From CAIWXH01 sp964555675 (GTDB lineage: Bacteria > Chloroflexota > Chloroflexia > Chloroflexales > Chloroflexaceae), in assembly GCA_964555675.1 (NCBI GenBank), contig CAZKTU010000076.1, forward strand, positions 1-25,945: a stretch of 25,945 bases of DNA, in the 5' to 3' direction. Both the position numbers and the translations under genes were made by a program. Positions 11,073 through 18,543 of the stretch are shown piece after piece. The notes under the pieces were generated by a model, which ran no database searches, was not told the origin of the DNA, and saw only the letters and a list, made by a program, of their open reading frames with translations. Every line of letters starts with the position of its first letter. Within the stretch, counting starts at the first letter, position 1.

Positions 11073-12850
11073 GGCTGGATCCCCTTGAGGGCCTCGGCGA
11101 AGGGCTTGCCGTCGAGCCACACGCTGTAGCTCGCCGGGTCGCCGGCCGATTTGGCCCTGGTCACCACCACCAGCTGATGGTAGCTGCGGGTCGGAAAGTC
11201 GTAGTAGTCGACGGCCATGGCGATAGTCTCCTCAGGCGGCACCGCGCTGAGCTGCGGCCCGAAGGTCTGGAGCAGATAGACGGTCCAGTCGCGCACACCC
11301 ACATACGAGGCCTGCCCCTGAGCCGTATTCGGCCCGCGCAGCAGGTCGAGGGCGAAGGTGGCCCCGACGCCGGGGACGTACACGCCCGTGGCCCGCTCGG
11401 CCTCGCTGTCGATCAGCGAGGGCACGGCGCGGCGCACCTGGCGGTGAGCTTCGTTGGCGGCGGCCGGGAAGGCGAAGGCTTGCACGTCGGCAGGCCTGCC
11501 GCCCAGGGCCAGGGCCGCCAGCAGGGCGACGCCGACGCCGCCCCCGGCTGCCCGCGCGAGCCAGCGTTGGGCGCCGGGGCCGAGGCGCCGCTGCACGGCG
11601 TCCAGTCCGTCGCGGGCCAGCAGGGCAACCAGGAGCCCGGCCATCACGAAGACCTGCACCAGCACCACCTGCCGTAGATCGGCGTGGAAGAGCGCGATGC
11701 CGGCCACCTGGGCGACGCCCGCGGCCAGCGAGAGGGTCGCGCCGCCCGCGCCGCCCTGGGCCAGCCGGTACGAGACGACCACGTTGGCCATGGCGTAGAA
11801 GGCCGTGGCCAGGGCGTAGAGCCAGAGCAGCGGGGCGACGGCCAGGTAGGCCTCGCCGAAGAGCAGACGCACCACCAGCTCGGGGGCCAGCAGAGCCCCT
11901 GCGATGATCGGGGTCGAGCTGCCGGCCACCAGGGCCAGCCCGAGCAGCAGCAGGTGGCCGTGGGGCTCGCCGCGGCGATGCTTCTGGGCGACCACCGGGA
12001 AGATCGCGGTGACCACCGACCAGGTGGCGAAGAAGACGATCCGGCCGATCAGGGCCAGGGCGGCGTAACGCCCGGCCTCGTCGGCGGGGAAGAGGGCCTT
12101 GACCAGCAGCACGTCGCTGTTGTTGATCAGAATCTGGCCGGCGAGGGCCAGCCCCACAGGCCCGGCGAAGGCCAGCACCTCGCGCCGCTCGGCGTGACCC
12201 AGGGCGCCCGCCGGGGCGCGCGACGAGCGCCAGGCCCACCAGGCCGCGCCCCACGAGGCCGCGAACGAGAGGCTCAGGGCCAGGCTGGCCCCGGCGACCG
12301 CCAGGCCCAGGCCGACCAGGATGACCGCCGCGCCCAGGCGGGCCCACATCTCGGCCTGGTAGCTGAGGGCCAGGGGCACGAAGCGGGTCGCGCCCTGGAG
12401 CATGCCGCGGTCGACGCCCTGGGCGAAGTAGATCGGCAGCCCGACGGCCAGGATCAGCAGGGGCCAGATCGAGGCGAGCCGGAACAGCCCGGCCAGGGCG
12501 GGCGCCGCCAGGGCCAGGCCGATGGCCAGGGCGCCGCCCACCGCCCAGGCCAGGCGCCCCGACCAGCGGTAGAGGCCCTCGAGCCGCTCTCGGTCGCCGT
12601 CGGCCCAGTAGAGGGCGGCGAAGCGGGCCACGACGGTCTGCAAGGTGCCGGTCACCAGGGTCAGCACGAGCATCAGGGTGACCACGAAGCTGAGCTCGGC
12701 GAAGGCGGCCGGGCCGAGCCAGCGGCCCAGGACCAGGTTGAACAGATAGTTGCCGGCGTTGACCACCACGCTGCTGACCAGCAGCAGGGCCCCCCCGGCG
12801 AGGACGCCGCCGGCCAGGCGGGCGCGGATGTTCTGGAATAGTGCGGCCAT
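11069..12850 (-). CDS. Polysaccharide flippase (Wzx/MATE type) with extra C-terminal soluble domain
   Basis: The 593-residue protein begins as an oligosaccharide flippase of the MOP superfamily: about twelve hydrophobic segments fill residues 12-415, with LVLGRWLGPAAFAELSFV (39-56) as the family signature near the first loop. Such proteins flip lipid-linked sugar units across the membrane. A last hydrophobic segment (433-450) is followed by about 140 soluble residues (455-593) not usual for the family, containing TGVYVPGVGATFALDL at 488-503. That stretch resembles a YVPGxGxxF motif I associate with some secreted or envelope proteins of unknown function, so this looks like a fusion. Start: ATG with GAGGA six bases upstream. 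It follows the LamG-like gene by 23 bases and its stop overlaps the next start. Confidence 0.87.
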   Translation of the reverse strand: MAALFQNIRARLAGGVLAGGALLLVSSVVVNAGNYLFNLVLGRWLGPAAFAELSFVVTLMLVLTLVTGTLQTVVARFAALYWADGDRERLEGLYRWSGRLAWAVGGALAIGLALAAPALAGLFRLASIWPLLILAVGLPIYFAQGVDRGMLQGATRFVPLALSYQAEMWARLGAAVILVGLGLAVAGASLALSLSFAASWGAAWWAWRSSRAPAGALGHAERREVLAFAGPVGLALAGQILINNSDVLLVKALFPADEAGRYAALALIGRIVFFATWSVVTAIFPVVAQKHRRGEPHGHLLLLGLALVAGSSTPIIAGALLAPELVVRLLFGEAYLAVAPLLWLYALATAFYAMANVVVSYRLAQGGAGGATLSLAAGVAQVAGIALFHADLRQVVLVQVFVMAGLLVALLARDGLDAVQRRLGPGAQRWLARAAGGGVGVALLAALALGGRPADVQAFAFPAAANEAHRQVRRAVPSLIDSEAERATGVYVPGVGATFALDLLRGPNTAQGQASYVGVRDWTVYLLQTFGPQLSAVPPEETIAMAVDYYDFPTRSYHQLVVVTRAKSAGDPASYSVWLDGKPFAEALKGIQP

Positions 12851-12873
12851 TGCGCTTCCTCGCTGTCGAACCC

Positions 12874-14163
12874 TTATTCGCCAAGGGCGAGCTGGAACGC
12901 CTTGAAGCGCACCGGCCCGCGGAAACTGATCAGCCCGATGTAGCCGCTCTCGCCCTCCAGCGGCACGTCCTTGACCACCACCTTGCCGTCCACGGCCAGG
13001 TCGAAGCTGCCCGCGCGCACGGTGAGGCTGAGGGCGCGCCGGGCCGGGTCGCCCTCGGGCAGCTCGGCGCTGCCCGCGCCCGCGAAGACGCCCTCGGCGT
13101 CGAAGCGCCCCCAGAAGATCGTGCGCCCGCCGTCGGCGAGGCGGGCCATGGCGGCCCCGGCCCGCTCGACGCGCCCGGGCATCTGGAAGATCACCCCGCC
13201 GCCCGCGTCGGCCGGGGCGCCCTCGGGGAACTCGACGGTGACGTTGAGCGTGTAGCCCTCGGCCGCCACGCCCGTGGCCGTGGTGAAGTCGGCGGCGTCG
13301 CCCAGACGCTGGGTCAGGGCGTCACCCTCGCGCACCCAGTCGCCGCTCACGCTGCTCAGGGCGTCGAGGGGCGCCTCGGTGGGGGCCAGGGCCGGGTCGA
13401 CGGTCGGCGCGGCGGCGGCCGGGCCGGCCTCTAGCCCCAGCACCACGATCTCGCCGAAGGAGGCCGCGCTCTGCGAGCAGATCAGACCGATGCCGCCTTG
13501 GCGGCTCTGCAGGGGGATATTCTCGGCCAGCACCGCCCCGTCGAGCAGCACGGCGTAGCCCTCGGCCCCGCTGGCCACCTCGAGGGTGTGCTCGTCCTGG
13601 CCCGCGGGTGCCGTAGGCGCGAAGCCCTGGCCCTGGAAGACGCCCTGCTCGTCGAAGTAGCCCCAGAAGATGCCCGCGCCGTCCTCGGTGTAGCGGGCCA
13701 TATGAGCGCCGGCCACGCCGTCGGCGCGGGGCATGTTGAAGAGCACACCGGCGCCCACGCCCTGCTGATGGCGCAGGCTCACCCGCAGCCTGTACGAGCT
13801 GAAGTTCGCGGCGTAGCCGATGCCCAGGTCGGGCCCCTCGGGGCTGCGCTGCTCCAGCCGCCCCTCGGCCACAGCCCAGTCGCCCGCGAAGGGCGTCCAG
13901 CCCGCGTCCGTGGGCGCGCCGCTGAAGGCGGCGCTGTAGATCGGCGCGCCGGCCTCGGCCTGGGGGGCGGCCTGCTGGGCCGACTCGGCGGGGGCCTGGG
14001 GCACCGCAGGGGCGGCGGGCGCCGCCGGGGCCGACTGAGGCCCGCCGGGCGGGCTCAGCCAGCGGTAGAGGCCGGCGTTCAGCAGGGCCAGGGCCAGCAG
14101 CGCCGCGGCGGCAGACCTGGCCGCGCCGCCCGCGCGGCCCCTGATCAGGGTCAGGGCATTCAT
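12874..14163 (-). CDS. Membrane-anchored protein with two tandem LamG/DUF1080-like domains
   Basis: The 429-residue protein has an N-terminal signal-anchor (about 17-36), a Pro/Ala/Gln-rich spacer (38-73), then two similar beta-rich domains at about 77-245 and 268-428. The repeats align through GVLFNMP / GVIFQMP, HMARYTEDG / AMARLADGG, IFWGYFDEQGVF / IFWGRFDAEGVF and GGIGLI / GYIGLI. This pattern fits a jelly-roll concanavalin-like fold (LamG or DUF1080), which often binds glycans; no catalytic residues can be assigned, so a binding or structural role on the outer side of the membrane is inferred. The start overlaps the stop of the response regulator gene in an ATGA junction, with GGGAG upstream. 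The linkage to a regulator on one side and a flippase on the other is unusual. Confidence 0.72.
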   Translation of the reverse strand: MNALTLIRGRAGGAARSAAAALLALALLNAGLYRWLSPPGGPQSAPAAPAAPAVPQAPAESAQQAAPQAEAGAPIYSAAFSGAPTDAGWTPFAGDWAVAEGRLEQRSPEGPDLGIGYAANFSSYRLRVSLRHQQGVGAGVLFNMPRADGVAGAHMARYTEDGAGIFWGYFDEQGVFQGQGFAPTAPAGQDEHTLEVASGAEGYAVLLDGAVLAENIPLQSRQGGIGLICSQSAASFGEIVVLGLEAGPAAAAPTVDPALAPTEAPLDALSSVSGDWVREGDALTQRLGDAADFTTATGVAAEGYTLNVTVEFPEGAPADAGGGVIFQMPGRVERAGAAMARLADGGRTIFWGRFDAEGVFAGAGSAELPEGDPARRALSLTVRAGSFDLAVDGKVVVKDVPLEGESGYIGLISFRGPVRFKAFQLALGE

Positions 14164-14531
14164 GGCTGCGCTCCCAGCAGTCGCCCGACTACGGCGAGCA
14201 GCTCGGCCGAGCTGGCGGGCTTGGTCAGGTAGGCGTCGGCCCCCGCCGAGACCGCCGAGGCGCCGTCGGCGGCCTCGCCGCTCGCCGTGAGCACTACCAC
14301 CGGCAGGCCACCCAGCAGCGGGTCGGCCCGCAGCAGGCGCACCAGCGATAGCCCGTCGAGCTCGGGCATGAGCAGGTCGGCGATCAGCAAGTCGGGCGCG
14401 GCGGCCTGCAACTGCTCGAGGGCGGCGAGCCCATCGTCGGCTGTGCAGATGATGTGGCCGGCGCGCCGCAGGGTCAGCCCGAGCAGGCGCTGGGTGACCG
14501 GCGAGTCGTCGGCGATGAGGATGGTAGCCAT
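14160..14531 (-). CDS. Single-domain response regulator (REC only)
   Basis: The 123-residue protein is a complete receiver with no output domain. Acidic pocket Asp8/Asp9 (IADDS), phospho-acceptor Asp52 in LLIADLLMPELDG, Thr82 and Lys104 (YLTKP) are all present. Stand-alone receivers work by binding partners or as phosphate shuttles in relays. Encoded directly after a STAS protein and coupled (ATGA) to the LamG-like membrane protein gene, it may connect histidine-kinase signalling, possibly from the HPt-bearing kinase at 4616-8521, to the partner-switching set. That connection is inferred from neighbourhood and domain logic. It lies 16 bases after the preceding STAS gene. Confidence 0.92.
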   Translation of the reverse strand: MATILIADDSPVTQRLLGLTLRRAGHIICTADDGLAALEQLQAAAPDLLIADLLMPELDGLSLVRLLRADPLLGGLPVVVLTASGEAADGASAVSAGADAYLTKPASSAELLAVVGRLLGAQP

Positions 14532-14547
14532 GATTGCCGCCCTGTTC

Positions 14548-14886
14548 CTAGAGGTGGTTGATCGCGCTCTGGGTGTCGTCGAACATGGGGAAGACGCGGT
14601 CGAACTTGGTCAGGCGCAGCACGCGGCGCGCGGCTTCGTCCTGGGGCCAGACCAGGGCCACCTCGCCGCCCGACTGGCGGGCCCGCTTGAGCAGACTCAC
14701 CAGGGCGGCCATGCCGGCGCTGTCCATAAAAGGGGTGGCCGAGAGGTCGACCACGAAGTGGCGCGCGCCCCCGGCGGCGAGCTGGTCGAGCCGCTCGCGC
14801 AGCTGGGGCGCCGTGAAGGCGTCGATCCGCTCCATGGGTCGCACGATGGCGATTCGCACGACGTGCTCGCTAATCTCAAGCTGCAT
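14548..14886 (-). CDS. STAS domain anti-sigma factor antagonist (second copy)
   Basis: The 112-residue protein is a single STAS domain of SpoIIAA/RsbV size. The phosphorylation site lies in FMDSAGMAALV, with Asp55-Ser56 as in the DS motif of antagonists, so it should be switched by Ser phosphorylation from a HATPase kinase and dephosphorylation by a SpoIIE-type phosphatase. Both partner enzymes are encoded just upstream. Its ATG lies 11 bases inside the end of the HATPase gene, with AAGGAG six bases upstream, so the two are translationally coupled. It shares only the basic STAS pattern with the first copy at 16830-17183, including the Asp-Ser site in both. Confidence 0.93.
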   Translation of the reverse strand: MQLEISEHVVRIAIVRPMERIDAFTAPQLRERLDQLAAGGARHFVVDLSATPFMDSAGMAALVSLLKRARQSGGEVALVWPQDEAARRVLRLTKFDRVFPMFDDTQSAINHL

Positions 14887-15316
14887 TACTCACTCCTTCA
14901 AGCTGTTTTACCAGTCGCCAACAGTTGCGCTCGGCACTTGCCGCATAGCTCACTTCGTCCATCAGGGCGCGGGCGAGGAACAGGCCGTAGCCGCCCTCCT
15001 GGGGCGCGGCGAGGTCGGGCTCGGGCGCATCGGAGGGGTCGAAGCTGCGCCCCGTATCGGACAGTTCGACCACCAGGCGCCAGGGCTCGGTCGCCACGGA
15101 GAGGGCCACCTCGATACGTCCGCCCTCGCCGTCATAGGCGTGATCGACGATATTCGCGCAGATCTCTTGCAGGGCCAGCTGCACGTTGTAGCTGACGACC
15201 TGCGGCTCGGCCAGGCCGTCTTCGCGGGCCAGCAGCTCGGCAACCACAGCCCCGACGATATTCAAGTAGCGGTGCGTGGCGGGTAGGGCCAGCTGCACAT
15301 CGGCAGGCCTTTGCAT
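14876..15316 (-). CDS. RsbW/SpoIIAB-like HATPase serine kinase (anti-sigma-type regulator)
   Basis: The 146-residue protein is a GHKL ATPase without a histidine-kinase dimerisation domain, like anti-sigma factors RsbW and SpoIIAB. The N box is ALQEICANIVDHAY (Glu51, Asn55), the ATP-binding Asp is in ELSDTGRSFDP (Asp87), and the Gly-rich lid is EGGYGLFLARALMDEV (107-122). Such proteins phosphorylate STAS partners and bind a target, classically a sigma factor; no sigma factor gene is in this window. The ATG shares its last position with the TAA of the phosphatase gene (TAATG), and AAGGGG lies upstream. Expected partners are the two neighbouring STAS proteins. Confidence 0.93.
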   Translation of the reverse strand: MQRPADVQLALPATHRYLNIVGAVVAELLAREDGLAEPQVVSYNVQLALQEICANIVDHAYDGEGGRIEVALSVATEPWRLVVELSDTGRSFDPSDAPEPDLAAPQEGGYGLFLARALMDEVSYAASAERNCWRLVKQLEGVSNAA

Positions 15317-16833
15317 TAGCTCGTCCCCTTAATGACCATCAGGGTCTGATCGTCGCTCTGGGGCTGGCCCAGGGCGAAGCGGTGTACGGCGTTGAAGATC
15401 GCCTCGCCGATCACATGGGCCGGACGCTCGGCGTAGCACTCGACCAGGTCCATCAGCCGTTCGATCCCGTACATCTCGCCCCCGCCGGCCTGGGCCTCGG
15501 TGATGCCGTCGCTGGCCACCACGAGCAGGTCGCCCGGGCCGAAGGGCTCGCTCTGCAGCTCACAGAGGGGCTCGGGCAGCACCCCGAGCGGGATGCCCTC
15601 GGCCTCGATCAGCCGGGGCGCCTCGCCGACGCGCCGCAGGATCACCGGGGCGTGGCCGGCGTTGGCCAGGCGCAGGCGGCGCTCGCTGGGCGCGATCTGC
15701 CCGACGATCACGGTCGCGAACATCTCAACCATGGTGAAGTCGTCGTAGAGATCCTGGTTGGCCCGCGTGATGATCGTCAGGGGATCGGGGCGCGGCAGGA
15801 AGGCGGCCTTGGTGCGCAGGGCCGTGCGGGTCATGGCCATGATCAGGGCCGCCGGGATGCCCTTGCCGGTCACATCGCCCAGGGTGAAGACCAGCGAGCC
15901 GTCCTGGGCGATCACGAAGTCGTAGAGGTCGCCGCCCACCTGCAGCGCCGGGATGGCGCGGGCGAAGATGTCGAGGCCCGGCACAGTGGGGGGGCGGGCG
16001 GGCAACAGGTTGCGCTGCACAGTGCGGGCCAGGTCCATCTCGGTGTGCATGCGCATGCGCGTCAGCTGGTCCTGGTAGAGCATGCCGCGCTCGACCAGCC
16101 CGCCGGCCAGGTCGGCGACGGCTCGCGCCCGCTTGAGGATGGGCGCGTCGACGCCCTGGGGGCCGTGGATGACACCCATGGCTCCGGCGATCAGGGTGCC
16201 GCGCACCTGCATCGGCAGCAGGGTCAGCTGGCCCACCCCGGCGGTGGCCAGCTCGGGCTCGTCGGCGGCGTCGAGGCTGCACTCGACGCTCGCGGCGGTC
16301 AGCCGCGCGCAGAGCTCCGACGGCAGGGCGGGCCCCTGCGAGCCGTCGCCCCTGTAGCTCTCGACCGACGCTCCGGACGCGGCGCTCAGGTAGAAGAAAA
16401 CCGCATCGGCCTGGAGCAGCCCCGCGGCCTCTTGCGCGATCAGTTGCAGACTCTGCTCGGTGTGCAGGGCGCTCCCCGTGGCCTGGTTGATCCGATAGAG
16501 CGCCAGCAGCTGGTCCTGCGACTCGATCAGGGCCGCGGTCACACTGTCCACCTCGCGCTCGGCGCAGGCCAGCTCGATCAGCATGGCGGCGTCGGCGTCG
16601 AGGCGGGCCTGGACCTGTGGGCCGCCCAGCCCGCTCACCCGCAGCTCGCCGAGCCGCTGCCGTCCCCGGCGAAGGGGCGCGCTCAGGGCCTCGGCGGGCG
16701 GCTGATCCGCGGGCCAGGCCGCGATCAGCGCGCCATCCTCCCAGAGGCTGACGCCATGGGCGCCGGCCTCGAGCCAGGTTGCGGCGAGGCGCGCGAGGAG
16801 GGCGGGTCGCGCGTCGGCGAGCTGACGAATCAC
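15316..16833 (-). CDS. GAF-SpoIIE/PP2C-type serine phosphatase
   Basis: The 505-residue protein has a variable N-terminal part (1-95), a GAF-like domain (about 105-250) beginning LLALYRINQATGSAL, then a SpoIIE/RsbU-like PP2C domain (about 268-503). Metal-binding motifs are VGGDLYD (299-305, Asp302 or Asp305), LGDVTGKG (318-325, Asp320), SDGITEA (Asp442) and SDDQT (Asp494/495). It should dephosphorylate the STAS proteins, with the GAF domain tuning activity by an unknown signal. The start was set at GTG 16833: it overlaps the TGA of the preceding STAS gene (GTGA), whereas the open frame before it encodes an Arg-rich stretch that lies inside the STAS gene. It continues into the HATPase gene with a 1-base overlap. 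Confidence 0.92.
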   Translation of the reverse strand: MIRQLADARPALLARLAATWLEAGAHGVSLWEDGALIAAWPADQPPAEALSAPLRRGRQRLGELRVSGLGGPQVQARLDADAAMLIELACAEREVDSVTAALIESQDQLLALYRINQATGSALHTEQSLQLIAQEAAGLLQADAVFFYLSAASGASVESYRGDGSQGPALPSELCARLTAASVECSLDAADEPELATAGVGQLTLLPMQVRGTLIAGAMGVIHGPQGVDAPILKRARAVADLAGGLVERGMLYQDQLTRMRMHTEMDLARTVQRNLLPARPPTVPGLDIFARAIPALQVGGDLYDFVIAQDGSLVFTLGDVTGKGIPAALIMAMTRTALRTKAAFLPRPDPLTIITRANQDLYDDFTMVEMFATVIVGQIAPSERRLRLANAGHAPVILRRVGEAPRLIEAEGIPLGVLPEPLCELQSEPFGPGDLLVVASDGITEAQAGGGEMYGIERLMDLVECYAERPAHVIGEAIFNAVHRFALGQPQSDDQTLMVIKGTS

Positions 16834-17183
16834 CGCTGACCTCCGCTCGCCTGGTGTGCGGCCACGGCCTCGGCGACGCCTGGGTAGATCGTGAAGGCCT
16901 TGTTGAGCCGGGTCAGCTCGAAGATCACCTGCACCGGCCCGACGAGGCCGCACAGGTGCAGGTCGCCGCCGACCTGGCGGCAGCGCTTCATGCCGCTGAC
17001 CAGGCCGGTCAGGGCCGCCGAGTCGATGAAGGTTGCGTGCGAGAGGTCGACCGCGGCGCGGCCGGGGGGCGCCTCGGCCACGCGCAGCAGCCAGGCGGCC
17101 ACCCCCGGCGCCATGTGGGCGTCGAAGCGCCCCGCAACCTCCAGCACCTCGACCCCGTTCACAGTTCGCTCCGTCAGTCCCAT
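16830..17183 (-). CDS. STAS domain anti-sigma factor antagonist (first copy)
   Basis: The 117-residue single STAS domain has its phosphorylation site in ATFIDSAALTGLV (Asp54-Ser55), as in SpoIIAA and RsbV. It opens the regulatory block: ATG 17183 is preceded by a strong GAGGAGG at five-base spacing, and its TGA overlaps the GTG of the phosphatase gene. The much longer open frame upstream in this phase is an out-of-frame mirror of the glycosyltransferase gene. In partner-switching systems the unphosphorylated STAS protein binds the HATPase kinase and frees its target. Having two STAS proteins with one kinase and one phosphatase suggests either two targets or one target-bound and one decoy STAS; this is inference. 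Confidence 0.93.
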   Translation of the reverse strand: MGLTERTVNGVEVLEVAGRFDAHMAPGVAAWLLRVAEAPPGRAAVDLSHATFIDSAALTGLVSGMKRCRQVGGDLHLCGLVGPVQVIFELTRLNKAFTIYPGVAEAVAAHQASGGQR

Positions 17184-17257
17184 CAGTCCCTCCTCGTTGT
17201 CTACTCGATTGTGTGAGCTTGCAGGTCGTCGCCCTTCACCCCGATCCCAAGGGGAGC

Positions 17258-17278
17258 TGGAGGGGCCTGGCCCCTCCA
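17258..17278. repeat. GC-rich palindrome, copy 2 of a repeat family
   Basis: Arms TGGAGGGGCC (17258-17267) and GGCCCCTCCA (17269-17278) flank a single central T. The palindrome starts directly after the TAG of the GT4 gene (17279-17281) on the - strand. On the - strand it is followed by CCCCTTGGGA (17246-17255), matching the flank of copy 1 at 9727-9736, which lies on the + strand side; the copies are therefore inverted relative to each other. A strong hairpin here could attenuate read-through from the glycosyltransferase gene into the STAS operon. No U-tract is visible. Confidence 0.7.
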
Positions 17279-18493
17279 CTACGCGGTAGGCGCCGGACGC
17301 CGGGCCCCGGCGACGGCCGGGCGGTTGGCCAGCAGATTCTGGAAGTGCAGGATGTACCAGTCGACCACCTCGGTCATGGGCAGGCCGTGGGCGGCCATAT
17401 AGTTGCGCTGGCCCAGCTCGCGCCGGCGGGCCGGGTCGTCGATCAGGCGGGCCATGGCCGCGGCCAGGCTGGCGGTATCGCCGGGCAGGAACAGCTCGCC
17501 GGCGTAGCCCTCTTCGGCCATCAGCTCGGCCAGGTCGCCCACGTCGGGCAGCACGACAGCCCTGGCGTAGTCGCCGGCCTGGTGCAGGACGCCCGAGCTG
17601 CCCGTGGTCGAGGTGTAGGGCAGCACGACCATGGCGGCCTCGCCGAAGACTCTGGGCACGTCTTCTTCGGCCACATAGCCGGTGAAGCGCAGGCCCGGCA
17701 CATCGAGGTAGCGCTCGCGCACCTCGGCCAGGTAGCCGGGGGCGTTGGGGCTGTCGGTGCCGGCGATCACCAGCTCGAGGGGCGGGCGGTTGGGGGCGGG
17801 CAGAGTGCGGAAGGCTTCGATCAAGGGCTCGATCCGCTTGTAGGTGCCGAATTTGCCGAAGGTCATGATCTGCAGCGGGCTCGCGGGCGGCTCGGGGGGC
17901 GGCGGGGCGCTGTCGAAGGCCCCGTGGGGGGCCAGGATGACATTGCTCGCGCCGTACTTGCGCTCGAGCAGCTCGACGTACTTGGGGATAGTCAGGGCCA
18001 CCAGGTCGGCCCGCAGCAGGGCCCTGGTAGTGACGTCGCCCGCGGCGCGGATGGCCGTCTCCATCAGCGGGTTGCCGCCGAAGCCGGCCTGCTTGAGGTC
18101 GACCGTCTCCATGATGTTGTGCAGCAGCACGATCGTCGGCAGGCCCGTGGCGCGGGCCAGGGCCGGGGTCATCAGGCCCAGGGCGCCGCTGCGCTTGCCC
18201 CGCCCGAAGGTGGCGAACTGCAGGTTGAAGAGCACGGCGTCGGGCGCGACCCGGCCCAGGGCGCCGATGATGCGCATGGCATTGTCCATGGCCCCGAAGC
18301 GCCAGCAGATCACGAAGTCGAGGGGCGCACCCTCGCCCGCGTCGTCGTAGCTCTGGCCGAGCGGCAGCTCGTCCACCAGCAGCGTGATCCGTTCGACCTC
18401 GGGCTTCAGGCGCAGCCAGCGCACGAAGTGGTGGGCATACTCGTTCAGGCTGCCCGCGCCGGGGGGGAAGGTGGTGACGATCGCGAGATGCAT
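17279..18493 (-). CDS. Glycosyltransferase family 4-type (GT-B) enzyme
   Basis: The 404-residue protein has a GT-B layout: an N-terminal Rossmann half starting MHLAIVTTFPPGAGSLNEYA, then a C-terminal half with the nucleotide-sugar signature TFGKFGTYKRIEPLIEAF (211-228, Lys219-Arg220) and a TGSSGVLHQAGDYARAVVLPD block (297-317), where GT4 enzymes bind the donor and normally carry E-x7-E; here the first Glu of that motif is replaced by a Ser/Gly-rich stretch. Role: sugar transfer, probably from a nucleotide sugar at the cytoplasmic face, in the same surface-glycan pathway as its neighbours; donor and acceptor are unknown. The ATG follows AGGAG at a long spacing, so the start is likely but not fixed. 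Confidence 0.87.
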   Translation of the reverse strand: MHLAIVTTFPPGAGSLNEYAHHFVRWLRLKPEVERITLLVDELPLGQSYDDAGEGAPLDFVICWRFGAMDNAMRIIGALGRVAPDAVLFNLQFATFGRGKRSGALGLMTPALARATGLPTIVLLHNIMETVDLKQAGFGGNPLMETAIRAAGDVTTRALLRADLVALTIPKYVELLERKYGASNVILAPHGAFDSAPPPPEPPASPLQIMTFGKFGTYKRIEPLIEAFRTLPAPNRPPLELVIAGTDSPNAPGYLAEVRERYLDVPGLRFTGYVAEEDVPRVFGEAAMVVLPYTSTTGSSGVLHQAGDYARAVVLPDVGDLAELMAEEGYAGELFLPGDTASLAAAMARLIDDPARRRELGQRNYMAAHGLPMTEVVDWYILHFQNLLANRPAVAGARRPAPTA

Positions 18494-18522
18494 GGCGGCT
18501 CTCTGCTCCTATGCTGAGTGAC

Positions 18523-18543
18523 ATATGCCGGTCGTATATGCCG
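18523..18543. repeat. Direct repeat upstream of the GT4 gene
   Basis: ATATGCCG occurs at 18523-18530 and again at 18536-18543, a 13-base period, 30-50 bases upstream of the GT4 start on the - strand. A and T are rare in this DNA, so the pair stands out. It could be an operator or lie in a promoter; neither is shown. Confidence 0.35.
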
